Made by a program: the position numbers and the translations under genes | NCBI RefSeq assembly: GCF_000714935.1 | Contig: NZ_JMIR01000015.1 | Span: 1 to 64,000 of the forward strand | Length of the DNA: 64,000 bases | From: Tumebacillus flagellatus | Lineage (GTDB): Bacteria > Bacillota > Bacilli > Tumebacillales > Tumebacillaceae | Direction: 5' to 3' | Notes under the pieces: model-generated | Databases searched by the model: none | What the model was told of the DNA's origin: nothing | What the model saw: the letters and a program-made list of their open reading frames with translations, nothing else | In this document: piece after piece, positions 31,485-39,574 of the stretch | Layout of the letters: each line of letters opens with the position of its first letter | How positions within the stretch are numbered: the stretch's first letter is position 1

Positions 31485-32789
31485 CTACTTCCCGCTGTTT
31501 TCGCCGATCAAATCGGCGCCGAGGATTTTGATATAGCCCATCGAGATCAGCGCGACGCAGAGGAAGACGAGGACAGACAGCGCGGAGCCCGCGCCGAAGT
31601 TCATCTGAGCAAACATCGTCTTGTACGCGTAGATCGAAATCGTCTCCGTGGAGTTGGCAGGGCCGCCGCCGGTCAGCACATACACGAGGTCGAACACGCG
31701 GAACGCGTCCAAAGTTCGGAACAACAGCGCAACCAAAATCGAGGTTTTGAGCATCGGCAACGTGATGCGGAAAAACTGCTGGCGTTTCGTCGCCCCGTCC
31801 ACTTCCGCCGCTTCGTACAGCGACTCCGGAATCGTCTGGAGCCCCGCAAACAGGAGCAGCGCCATGAACGGCGTGGTCTTCCACACGTCGGCGAAGATCG
31901 TGGAGAACATCGCGCCCCACTTCGTCGTCAGCAGCACGCCCGGATCGGAGATCAATCCGATCTTCCAGAACACGTGCGCCAAGATGCCGTTTTGCCCGTC
32001 GTACATGAATTTCCACATGAGCGCCGAGATGACCGTCGGGATCGCCCACGGGATCAAGACGGCGGCGCGCACCAATCCGCGTCCGATAAACTGCTTGTTG
32101 ATCAACACGGCAATCCAGAGTCCGAGCACCAGTTCACAGACGACGGAGAGGACGGTGAACAGCACGGTGTTGCCAAGCGACGCCCACATCCGGGAGTCGG
32201 TGAGATATTGCTTGTAATACGCCAAGCCCACGAAGTTCGGCTCGATGACCGAGCCCTCCAGCCCGCGCACGATGCCGAGCACGTTTTCCGTTTTCAGCTG
32301 TTTGTCGTTGGAAAGCGCGAGGACTTTTTTCTCCGCGTCTTGGAGCGTGTCTTTGAGTTTCTGCGCTTGGACTTGCTCTGCGTCGAGAAACTTCACGTCG
32401 TCCGGGACGGGCTGCATGTTGTTCAGCAGGTCGTCCACTTGGGTGTAGCGGTCGGTAAATTTCGGGTCTTGGTTCAACTCTTTGTCCACCGCCAGAACCG
32501 ATTGCAGAACTGCGTCCAGTTCTCCTGCGGCGGGGGCTTCGACTTGTTTCTTCTCGTTGGCGATGTTCGACTTCAGAAGCGGCAGCCCGTTGGCGTACCG
32601 TTCCATATCGATCCCGTACGCGCTGTGAATTTGCGACTTGGTCGGGTCGTTGAGCCGCACGTCGTAGAGCGAGATCCAGAACGAGCGGACGACCGGCCAA
32701 ATCGCGATCACGAGGATGATCAGCAGCGCAGGGAACACCATCAGATAGCCGGCTTGTTTCTCCGACATCCGGCGTTTGCTTTTTGCCAT
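31485..32789 (-). CDS. Carbohydrate ABC transporter permease, MalF type, with a ~130-residue periplasmic-side insert
   Basis: 434 residues from ATG 32789. First membrane helix GYLMVFPALLIILVIAIWPVV at ~14-34, then a long hydrophilic insertion (~55-190, charged, Lys/Asp/Gln-rich, coiled-coil-like), then five more helices. EAA loop YEAAEVDGATKRQQFFRITLPMLK near residue 325. Usual Gram-positive MalF-type proteins of this class are ~300 residues, so the extra loop between helices 1 and 2 is unusual, although E. coli MalF has a P2 loop there. Partner of the MalG-type permease. Confidence 0.88.
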   Translation of the reverse strand: MAKSKRRMSEKQAGYLMVFPALLIILVIAIWPVVRSFWISLYDVRLNDPTKSQIHSAYGIDMERYANGLPLLKSNIANEKKQVEAPAAGELDAVLQSVLAVDKELNQDPKFTDRYTQVDDLLNNMQPVPDDVKFLDAEQVQAQKLKDTLQDAEKKVLALSNDKQLKTENVLGIVRGLEGSVIEPNFVGLAYYKQYLTDSRMWASLGNTVLFTVLSVVCELVLGLWIAVLINKQFIGRGLVRAAVLIPWAIPTVISALMWKFMYDGQNGILAHVFWKIGLISDPGVLLTTKWGAMFSTIFADVWKTTPFMALLLFAGLQTIPESLYEAAEVDGATKRQQFFRITLPMLKTSILVALLFRTLDAFRVFDLVYVLTGGGPANSTETISIYAYKTMFAQMNFGAGSALSVLVFLCVALISMGYIKILGADLIGENSGK

Positions 32790-32818
32790 GTTCTCTCACC
32801 ACTTCCACATACCATGAA

Positions 32819-32845
32819 TGCTCCTCCGTTATTCGCAGAGGAGCA
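32819..32845 (-). other. Hairpin between binding-protein and permease genes
   Basis: TGCTCCTC / GAGGAGCA with an 11-base loop and no T run, 25 bases after the binding-protein stop. Such hairpins often protect the upstream mRNA so that the binding protein is made in excess. Confidence 0.6.
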
Positions 32846-32868
32846 CCCAGGCTGTTTAGGATCTAGTT

Positions 32869-34164
32869 TTACTTCACGACTTCCTTCATCTTGGCATCCA
32901 TGTTTTGAACCGCTTCTTCCGCGGTCTCTTGGCCTGCGATCGCTTTGGAGATCTCGATTTGCATGATGTCGGAGATCTTCGGATATTGCGGCGAAGTCGG
33001 GCGCGGCACCGCTTTGGAGATCCCGTTGACGAAGTCCTTGTTCGCAAACAGCGGAGACGCTTTTTGCACGTCGGCGTCGTCGTATTCCGGGAGCAGGGTC
33101 GGGGCGGAACCGCCGTCGACCGCGGTGATTTTTTGACCTTCTTTGCCGGTCAGGTACTTCAGGAACTCCCACGCTTCCTTCGGATGCTTGGAGTTCTTGT
33201 TGATGCCGGACAGCCAGCCGCCGAGCGTCGCCGCGGAGCCTGCGTCGCCTGCCGGAAGCGGAGCGAGCGCGACTTTGCCGGCGATCTTCGATTGCTTGGT
33301 GTCATTCGCCGCGGCGAACTGGTACGGCCAGTTGCGGATGAACGCCGATTGGCCTTCTTGGAACGCGGTCGCCGATTCGGTTTCGGTGAACGTGGTGATG
33401 TTCGACGGTACGAAGTCGGATTTGACCACTTCGATCATCTTCTTCAGACCTTTGACGGTGCCCGGGTTGTTGATGACAACTTGGCCTTTGTCGTCGAGGA
33501 TCTTGCCGCCGTACGCAGCCGCGAACTCGACGAAGTTGCAGACGAGTCCTTCGTATTGCTTCGCTTGCATCAAGTAGCCGAATTGGGTGCCGCCTTGGCC
33601 CTTGGTCGCTTTGGCTTGCGCGATCAAGTCATCCCACGTCTTCGGAACTTCTTTGACGAGGTCGGTGCGGTAGAACAGCAGACCGGTATCGATAAACTTC
33701 GGCATCGTCCATTGTTGGCCGTTGAAGTTGCCGGCTTGGACAGCGCCTTGGATGTAGTCGTTCATGTTGATGCTGTCTTGCTGAATGAAGCGGTCGAGAG
33801 GCAGCAGATAGCCCGCTTGCGCAAACTCTGCCGGCCAGATGACGTCGAGGTCGAACACGTCGATCTCGGACGATTTGGCGGAGAACATCGTCACGTACTG
33901 GTCGTGCGATTGGCCGGTGTCAGACGGCATTTCGCGCAGTTCGACTTGGATGTTCGGATGGGTTTTGTTGAATTCCTCGACGATGTGGTTCGAGGCGGCG
34001 GTGGTGTCTTTGCCGCGTGCAAAAACCAATTTGACCTTCTCATCCTTGGAGCCGGTGTCTGTGGATTTGTTGTTGTCGGCGGTGTTATTGCTCGAGCAAC
34101 CTACCATCGTGACTGCCATCATCGTGACAAGACCTGCCGTAGTGACCTTCTTCCAGCCTTTCAT
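32869..34164 (-). CDS. Maltose/trehalose-type solute-binding lipoprotein
   Basis: 431 residues from ATG 34164. Lipoprotein signal: KGWKKVTTAGLVTMMAVTMVGC with the lipid-modified Cys at ~23, then an Asn/Thr/Asp-rich linker. Family 1 extracellular binding-protein features: VKLVFARGKDTTAASNHIVEEFNKTHP, FDLDVIWPAEFAQAGYLLPLD (as in TMBP/ThuE-type trehalose-maltose proteins), YRTDLVKEVPKTWDDL, and GGWLSGINKNSKHPKEAWEFLKYL. No ATPase gene follows, so a shared MsmX-type ATPase elsewhere probably energises the importer. The sugar is inferred from family only. Confidence 0.88.
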   Translation of the reverse strand: MKGWKKVTTAGLVTMMAVTMVGCSSNNTADNNKSTDTGSKDEKVKLVFARGKDTTAASNHIVEEFNKTHPNIQVELREMPSDTGQSHDQYVTMFSAKSSEIDVFDLDVIWPAEFAQAGYLLPLDRFIQQDSINMNDYIQGAVQAGNFNGQQWTMPKFIDTGLLFYRTDLVKEVPKTWDDLIAQAKATKGQGGTQFGYLMQAKQYEGLVCNFVEFAAAYGGKILDDKGQVVINNPGTVKGLKKMIEVVKSDFVPSNITTFTETESATAFQEGQSAFIRNWPYQFAAANDTKQSKIAGKVALAPLPAGDAGSAATLGGWLSGINKNSKHPKEAWEFLKYLTGKEGQKITAVDGGSAPTLLPEYDDADVQKASPLFANKDFVNGISKAVPRPTSPQYPKISDIMQIEISKAIAGQETAEEAVQNMDAKMKEVVK

Positions 34165-34241
34165 TGGATCACATGTCCCCTCTCATTTCTCTGTTTTCTG
34201 CTCCTATCGTTGCGTTGCAGTTGGTTCCTACCAGATAGATA

Positions 34242-34255
34242 TGCAAACGATTTCA
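34242..34255 (-). promoter_or_regulatory. LacI-family/cre-type operator upstream of the ABC importer
   Basis: TGCAAACGATTTCA fits TGNAANCGNTTNCA. It lies just downstream of the predicted transcription start of the importer promoter (-10 at 34277-34272), a typical roadblock position. The same pattern is found upstream of glgP. Confidence 0.6.
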
Positions 34256-34271
34256 CGCTTTTTCCACCCAA

Positions 34272-34301
34272 ATCATACTATCCGTTCTTCTGAATTGTCA
34301 A
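34272..34301 (-). promoter_or_regulatory. Sigma-A promoter of the ABC importer operon
   Basis: TTGACA (34301-34296), 18-base spacer, TATGAT (34277-34272) on the minus strand, about 110 bases before the ATG. The remaining part of the 302-base gap up to the cyclase gene is AT-rich with no gene. Confidence 0.7.
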
Positions 34302-34466
34302 GCAATTAGTAAGTAGATTACAGCTAAGCAGTAAGTATTGTATTTTTATTAAGCGGCATACTCGTTTACAATTCCCAAGCACAGCCCCCGAAAAGTGACC
34401 TCTGGAAAGACATGCAAAAACAAGGTAAGATTTTAAGTATTACCTGGGGTAAGGGAGATGTCGGCC

Positions 34467-35930
34467 ATGAAAGCTACGGCAACGAATCTGTGGAACAAAA
34501 TCGAGGAGCTGCAAGCGCAGTTTGCGGTGGACCGCGAACTGGCGAACACGTTCGGCAAACTCGTGGAGGAACAAAGCGATTGGGACTCGTTTCGCATCAA
34601 CCCGCTGCGCTTTGCGGCCCGTCACGGGCTGGACGCCACGCAGACGGTCAACCTGTTCATCTACGGAACCAAAGCCGGCCTGTTCGAGTTGGATTGGAAC
34701 TTGATTTGCCCGATGTGCGGCTGTGTCGAGCACACGTATGATTCGCTGAACCAAATCGCGATGGGCGACACGTTTTACTGCACGCTGTGCGACGAGCATA
34801 TCGAAACGGAGCTCGACAACTTCGTGGAAGTCTCCTTCAACCTCTCTCCGCAAGTTCGGGAGTTGGACATCCATCCGTTTGCCGATCAAGACTCGTACTT
34901 CCGGTACTTCTTCTCGCAGAACTTCGTCCGCCCGCAAGCGTTTGTCGATTACCTCCTGCATCAATCGATCAAACAATTTGCCCCCCTCCCGCCGAACGGC
35001 TCTGTAACGTTGACGATCAACGGGAAACCGGGCGAGCATTACCGCTTGATTTCCCTCGACAAACATTCGGTCGCCACCGTTCAATTCACCGACGAAGTCC
35101 GTACCGCGCTGCACACGGTGGACCTGCAAGCCGGGTCGAACGGACTGCGCCCCACGGAAATCGAAATCGGTTCCGGTCCGCTGGAGATCCGCGTCACCAA
35201 CCAAGACGCGCAGGAGACGGCGTTTGCGCTGATGCTTTCCGATTGGGAGCACCTCTCGTCGCTTTTGAATTGCGAAGCGGGCAACTCCTTGATGGAAGTC
35301 AAACCGTTTCTCTCCGGCAAGATGCTCTTGAACAACCAGAAATTCCGTGAGAGCTTCCTCGTGGAGAACTTGCCCAACGGCATGAACCTGAAGATCTCCA
35401 ACTTGACGATCCTCTTCACCGATCTCAAAGGCTCCACCTCTCTCTACGAAAAAACGGGCGACGTCGAAGCGTACCGCCTCGTCCAAGACCACTTCCGCCT
35501 CTTGACCGACGTGGTGTCGCAACATGACGGGGCGACCGTCAAGACGATGGGCGACGCGATCATGGCGTCGTTCTCCACGCCGGGCGACGCGGTGACGGCG
35601 GCGCTCGCGATGGTGCGGGAGATGAAGGCGCTCAACGACTCCATCGTCGATCTCGACACGACGCTGGAGTTGAAGATCGGCTTGCACACGGGACCTGCGC
35701 TGGCGGTCAAAGCGAACGAGACGATCGACTTCTTTGGACAAACAGTCAACCTCGCCGCCCGCGTGCAAGGACAGGCGGAAGCGGGCGAAGTGTGGATTTC
35801 CGAAGCCATTCAATCCGACCCCGCCGTCCAAGACGTGCTCGCGGCAAACGGCTGCCGCGCGGAGAAGCACACCGTGACGCTCAAGGGCGTCAACTCGCCT
35901 TCGACCATCTACCGCTGCGTCACCGCCTGA
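34467..35930 (+). CDS. Class III adenylate/guanylate cyclase with N-terminal DUF5939-like and zinc-ribbon region
   Basis: 487 residues from ATG 34467 (AAGGGAG at 9 bases; the ATG at 34458 touches the site). Residues ~20-65 are helical; CPMCG near 80 and CTLC near 104 form a zinc-ribbon-like pair. The C-terminal ~170 residues are a class III cyclase: LFTDLKGSTSLYEKTGD with the first metal Asp near 317, VKTMGDAIMASF with the second Asp, IGLHTGPA, and FFGQTVNLAARVQGQAE with the transition-state Asn/Arg pair. All catalytic residues appear intact. No membrane helices, so soluble. ATP versus GTP cannot be decided. Confidence 0.85.
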   Translation: MKATATNLWNKIEELQAQFAVDRELANTFGKLVEEQSDWDSFRINPLRFAARHGLDATQTVNLFIYGTKAGLFELDWNLICPMCGCVEHTYDSLNQIAMGDTFYCTLCDEHIETELDNFVEVSFNLSPQVRELDIHPFADQDSYFRYFFSQNFVRPQAFVDYLLHQSIKQFAPLPPNGSVTLTINGKPGEHYRLISLDKHSVATVQFTDEVRTALHTVDLQAGSNGLRPTEIEIGSGPLEIRVTNQDAQETAFALMLSDWEHLSSLLNCEAGNSLMEVKPFLSGKMLLNNQKFRESFLVENLPNGMNLKISNLTILFTDLKGSTSLYEKTGDVEAYRLVQDHFRLLTDVVSQHDGATVKTMGDAIMASFSTPGDAVTAALAMVREMKALNDSIVDLDTTLELKIGLHTGPALAVKANETIDFFGQTVNLAARVQGQAEAGEVWISEAIQSDPAVQDVLAANGCRAEKHTVTLKGVNSPSTIYRCVTA

Positions 35931-35952
35931 TGTGCATCCAGCATAAAAAACG

Positions 35953-35990
35953 CAACAAAAAAGGAGCCTGTTGTCCAACAGGCTCCTTTT
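35953..35990. terminator. Bidirectional terminator between cyclase and FHA gene
   Basis: AAAGGAGCCTGTTG / CAACAGGCTCCTTT with a 3-base loop, T run on the plus strand and A-rich (T on minus) before it. Confidence 0.9.
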
Positions 35991-35991
35991 T

Positions 35992-36684
35992 TCATCTCTC
36001 GCTGCCCTCTTTCGGTTCGAAAATGAACCCGGTTCCGCGCACGGTCGAGATGGTATAACGGCTGTGATGCAGTTTTTTGCGAATGCGGTAGACGAGCGAG
36101 CTCAGTTCGTCGTTGCCCACGTCCGGCACGCCGTGCTCATCGAGGGCGCGCTCCGGCCACACGGTCCGCTTGATCGTTTCAAACGAGACGAGCGACCCGG
36201 CGTGTTCGTAGAGCATGAGGAACAGACGCCACTCCTTGTCGGACATCGTGACGCAATCTGCGCCGACCCAAGCCACGCGTTTTTCGCGGTCGATGCGCAA
36301 GTCGGAGATGTCGTCGATCGGCAACGCGTTCAAATCGAGTTCGAGCGTCATCTCCGTCAGTTCATAAGAAAAACGCAACGACACCATACCGCCCGCAAGC
36401 CGGATGATATCGAGGTTTTGCAACTCGTAGGGAACGTGCGCTTCAAGCTTGCGGTCGCCGATGTAGGTGCCGGTCTTTGAGCCGAGGTCTTGCAACACTG
36501 CCTTGCCGTTTACGTTTTGGATGCTCAGATGGCGGCGCGAGACAAACACGTTCTGAAACGCGATGTCCGGCACCTCATGCTGGGTCGCGCGGCCGACCAC
36601 GGTTTCGTCCGCTTCCAAGAGCAGGCACGAACCGGCGTGATAGGGCTCTCCCTTTTCAACATAGAGACAGGCAAAAGGTACCAC
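35992..36684 (-). CDS. FHA domain - winged-helix (OmpR-type) regulator
   Basis: 230 residues from GTG 36684 (AGGAGA at 6 bases); an ATG at 36726 has no ribosome site. Residues ~25-100 are an FHA phosphothreonine-binding domain: ETVVGRATQHEVPDI, FVSRRHLSIQ (conserved Ser-x-x-His), LQDLGSKTGTYIGDRKL. Residues ~135-225 are a transcriptional-regulator C-terminal winged helix: VTMSDKEWRLFLMLYEHAGSLVS, SSLVYRIRKKL, YTISTVRGTGFIFEP. No receiver domain, so input is by phosphothreonine, likely from a Ser/Thr kinase encoded elsewhere. Related in layout to EmbR-type regulators but with reversed domain order. Confidence 0.85.
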   Translation of the reverse strand: MVPFACLYVEKGEPYHAGSCLLLEADETVVGRATQHEVPDIAFQNVFVSRRHLSIQNVNGKAVLQDLGSKTGTYIGDRKLEAHVPYELQNLDIIRLAGGMVSLRFSYELTEMTLELDLNALPIDDISDLRIDREKRVAWVGADCVTMSDKEWRLFLMLYEHAGSLVSFETIKRTVWPERALDEHGVPDVGNDELSSLVYRIRKKLHHSRYTISTVRGTGFIFEPKEGSER

Positions 36685-36750
36685 CGAGATTCTCCTCTCA
36701 TATCTCGTACAAACCTTCAAGCACATCTTAACTGAAAATGGGAGTTGAGG

Positions 36751-38733
36751 CTAGTGGGGCAGCCCTTGTGCCTCTTGAAAAAGCGTCCGCATCTTCGACC
36801 CGAGCAGGTGACTTCCCCCTCGTCCCTGCACGTTTTCCACCAAAAGCGTCAGCAGCAGATGCGGGCTCTCGATGTCGTACGCGACGAACCAGCCCAGTTC
36901 TTTGCCTGTCGTGTTTTGCGCCTGCTTCAACTCGGCGGTGCCGGTTTTCCCGGCGAGTTGCAAACCGTCGATCTTGGCACCGTGGCCCGTGCCGTTCGGG
37001 TTGTCGATCACGTGCACCATGTCGGAGGTGAGCAAGTTGGCGGTTTCGGGCGTGAGGGCGCGGGATTTCCAGACCGTTTTGGCGGCGACGGCTGCATGGG
37101 CTCCCTTTTCTTCCTTTAATATTTGCGGAGCGAGGATGTCGCCTCCGTTGGTGAACGCGGTGTAGGCAGCGGCGACGTGCAGCGGGCTCATCAGCACTTC
37201 ACCCTGCCCGTAGCCGGAATCCGCCAATTGGATGTCGCGGGTCGGACCTTGGCCGTCGTTGGAGAGTGTGGGCGTGTCGACCGGATACGGAAACGGCAGT
37301 TTTTCACCGAAGCCGAACTTCGCCGCTTCCGTGGTGAAGCGTTGCGCGCCCATCTTGAGCGCGGTTTGGGCGAAATAGATGTTGTCGGAAGCGATCAACG
37401 CTTTTTCCAGATCGACGGACTTGTAGGTGTCCGAGACGCGGGTAACGTAGTAGCCGCCCCAAGCGGCGTCGGCTTGCCACTTGAGACCGGAAATCTCGTG
37501 CACGTCCTGCGGCGTGATCGTCCGGGTGTCGAGCGCCATCGCGGCGGTGAGCGGTTTGAACGCCGAGCCCGGCGGGTAGACATCGGCGAAGCGGTTTTGG
37601 AACGGATGGTTCGGGTCGTCGTTCCACGCCTTCCACTGCTCATCCGAAACGCCGTGCGCCATCTCGTTGGGGTCGAAACTCGGCGTGGAGACCATCGCCA
37701 GCACTTCGCCTGTCAGCGGGTGGAGAGCGACGCCGGCGCCGGATTCGTGCTGGAGTTGTTCGTAGACGTTTTGTTGAAGCTTGGCGTCGAGGGTCAGTTG
37801 GATCGCGTCGCCGTTGATCGGTTTTTTCTCGGCGACCGTCTGCCGGACTTTTCCTTCGGCGTTGACGATGTCGATGCGCCCGCCGTCTCGTCCGCTCAAG
37901 CGGTCGTTGAGCAGGTTTTCGAGACCGGTTTTGCCTTGGCCGTCGTCTCCCGTGTAGCCGATCAGATGCGCGGCGGCGTTGGCGAGCGGATAGGCGCGGA
38001 CTTTTTGCGGTTGGGTGGTCACGCCGGGGAGGGCGGTCAGCTTCTTCACGAGCGTGTCGGTTTTCGGCAGGGTTTTGACCGGGACGAACGTGTCGGGACG
38101 CACCCAAGAGGCGTGGAGTTTGTCTTCGATGCTTTGCTTGTTCATATGTAAAAGCGTTGCCATCTGCGGGAGCGTGGCGTCGGTTATGTCTTGCGGAACG
38201 AGGCCGATGCTGAATTGTTCTTCGTTGATCGCCAAGCCTGCGCCGTTGCGGTCGAAGAGTTGCCCGCGTTCGGCGTGCAGCACTTGGGCGCGGACTTTCT
38301 CGCCCGGTTTCAAGTCCGGGAAGAGCAGCGACGGCGTCCATTGAATCATCCAATGGCGGCCTTCTTTGACGGCGGAAGCGGTTTCCGTGGACTCGACCGG
38401 ACCGGCGAGCGAATCCATCCGGAGGTGGAACGTGAAGGAGGCGTCCTTCATCGAGAGCAGGCTGGCTTGCAGGTTTTTGGCTTCAATCCCGTCGTAGATC
38501 GACGTGTAGCGGGTGGTAAACTGCTCTTCGGTCATCGACTGTTTGGAGTCGGAAGAGAGGGCTTGGTACATCGCGGCGTACTGCCCGGTTTGCCAGTTTT
38601 GGAGGAAGCTCTGAACGGCTGCTTGTTCGGAGTCTCCGGTGACGGCGTAGACGGTGCCGGCGGAGCCGGCGGTCAAGACGAGAGCGAGGAGGAGCCAGAT
38701 TCGTTTTTTCCGGGGCTTTTTGGTTTTGGTCAC
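36751..38733 (-). CDS. Class B penicillin-binding protein (transpeptidase, MecA/PBP3-like N-terminus)
   Basis: 660 residues from GTG 38733, overlapping the GT51 gene stop by four bases (GTGA), behind AGAAGGGAG. One N-terminal anchor helix (IWLLLALVLTAGSAGTVYAV), an NTF2-like MecA_N region (~35-150), a dimerisation domain, then transpeptidase motifs: SAFK in VYPPGSAFKPLTAA (catalytic Ser near 388), SDN in IASDNIYFAQ near 446, and KTGTAELKQ near 594. Crosslinks peptidoglycan outside the membrane. MecA-like layout alone does not mean beta-lactam resistance. Coupled to the glycosyltransferase, together forming a split class A-like machine. Confidence 0.88.
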   Translation of the reverse strand: MTKTKKPRKKRIWLLLALVLTAGSAGTVYAVTGDSEQAAVQSFLQNWQTGQYAAMYQALSSDSKQSMTEEQFTTRYTSIYDGIEAKNLQASLLSMKDASFTFHLRMDSLAGPVESTETASAVKEGRHWMIQWTPSLLFPDLKPGEKVRAQVLHAERGQLFDRNGAGLAINEEQFSIGLVPQDITDATLPQMATLLHMNKQSIEDKLHASWVRPDTFVPVKTLPKTDTLVKKLTALPGVTTQPQKVRAYPLANAAAHLIGYTGDDGQGKTGLENLLNDRLSGRDGGRIDIVNAEGKVRQTVAEKKPINGDAIQLTLDAKLQQNVYEQLQHESGAGVALHPLTGEVLAMVSTPSFDPNEMAHGVSDEQWKAWNDDPNHPFQNRFADVYPPGSAFKPLTAAMALDTRTITPQDVHEISGLKWQADAAWGGYYVTRVSDTYKSVDLEKALIASDNIYFAQTALKMGAQRFTTEAAKFGFGEKLPFPYPVDTPTLSNDGQGPTRDIQLADSGYGQGEVLMSPLHVAAAYTAFTNGGDILAPQILKEEKGAHAAVAAKTVWKSRALTPETANLLTSDMVHVIDNPNGTGHGAKIDGLQLAGKTGTAELKQAQNTTGKELGWFVAYDIESPHLLLTLLVENVQGRGGSHLLGSKMRTLFQEAQGLPH

Positions 38734-39452
38734 GGGGTGTCACTCCCTTCTCCTTGGCCGAAGAGTTTCAGGGGTTCGTTCTTGGCTTGGGTCAGTTGAT
38801 CTTGCGTGATATCGCCGTTCTTATACATCGCGTCCAGCACGTGGTTGCGGCGTTCGATGGCGTTCGGGACGTTCTCCGGAATCCACGGGTTCAGCGCCGA
38901 CGGGGCGTTGGGGAGTCCGGCGAGCAGAGCGGATTCGGCGAGGGTGAGTTTTTTCAAGTCTTGCCCCTTGCCGAAGTACGTGTCGGCGGCGGCACGGATG
39001 CCGGTTGCGCCGTTGCCGAAGTAGACGTTGTTGAGATACATCGTGAGGATGTCGTCTTTGCTGTAGTTGTGTTCGAGTTCGAATGCGAGCACGATCTCGT
39101 TGAGTTTGCGGGTCATGGTGCGGTCTTGCGAGAGATAGACGCTGCGGGCCAGTTGCTGGGTCAAGGTGCTTGCGCCCTCCGCGGCGCTCCTCGTGGTGAC
39201 ATCGTTGTACACCGCCCGCCCGATGCCGTAGAGATCGAGCCCGCCGTGTTCATAAAAACGGACGTCCTCCACATCAAGGATCGCCATCTTGAGCGAGTTG
39301 GGGATGTCTTGCAGTGCGGCTTGATTTTCCGGAATGGTCTGTGTATGTTCGTGATTTTCCATCATGGATTTGGCATGTTCTTGCAGGGTGCACCCCACCA
39401 ACAGGATCAACACGGCTCCCAGAGCCAGTCCCCGCAGCAGTTTGCGTATCAT
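38730..39452 (-). CDS. Monofunctional peptidoglycan glycosyltransferase (GT51), predicted lipoprotein
   Basis: 240 residues from ATG 39452 behind GAGGTGAG. GT51 motifs: AILDVEDVRFYEHGGLDLYG with catalytic Glu62, EGASTLTQQLARS, RKLNEIVLAFELE and MYLNNVYFGNGATGIRAAADTYFGK. The N-terminus IRKLLRGLALGAVLILLVGC ends in a lipobox (LVGC, Cys21), so it may be lipid-anchored instead of held by a transmembrane helix, which is uncommon for GT51. Overlaps the transpeptidase gene by 4 bases. Confidence 0.82.
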   Translation of the reverse strand: MIRKLLRGLALGAVLILLVGCTLQEHAKSMMENHEHTQTIPENQAALQDIPNSLKMAILDVEDVRFYEHGGLDLYGIGRAVYNDVTTRSAAEGASTLTQQLARSVYLSQDRTMTRKLNEIVLAFELEHNYSKDDILTMYLNNVYFGNGATGIRAAADTYFGKGQDLKKLTLAESALLAGLPNAPSALNPWIPENVPNAIERRNHVLDAMYKNGDITQDQLTQAKNEPLKLFGQGEGSDTP

Positions 39453-39525
39453 AACACTCACCTCATGAAAAGTGTACGGCTGGGAGAGTGTGGATACCAT
39501 GATAGCGGAGTATCAAGTTTCTGAT

Positions 39526-39569
39526 AAAAAACGAAAAGCGCAAGGCGTACAGGAGGTGTACGTCCTTGC
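39526..39569 (-). terminator. Terminator after the MFS gene
   Basis: GCAAGG(A)CGTACA / TGTACGCCTTGC stem, 5-base loop, then GCTTTTCGTTTTTT on the minus strand. Confidence 0.7.
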
Positions 39570-39574
39570 TCTTT

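Noticed and set aside
36751-38733. Methicillin-type resistance gene
   Set aside because: MecA_N-like layout is common in ordinary class B PBPs; no resistance context.
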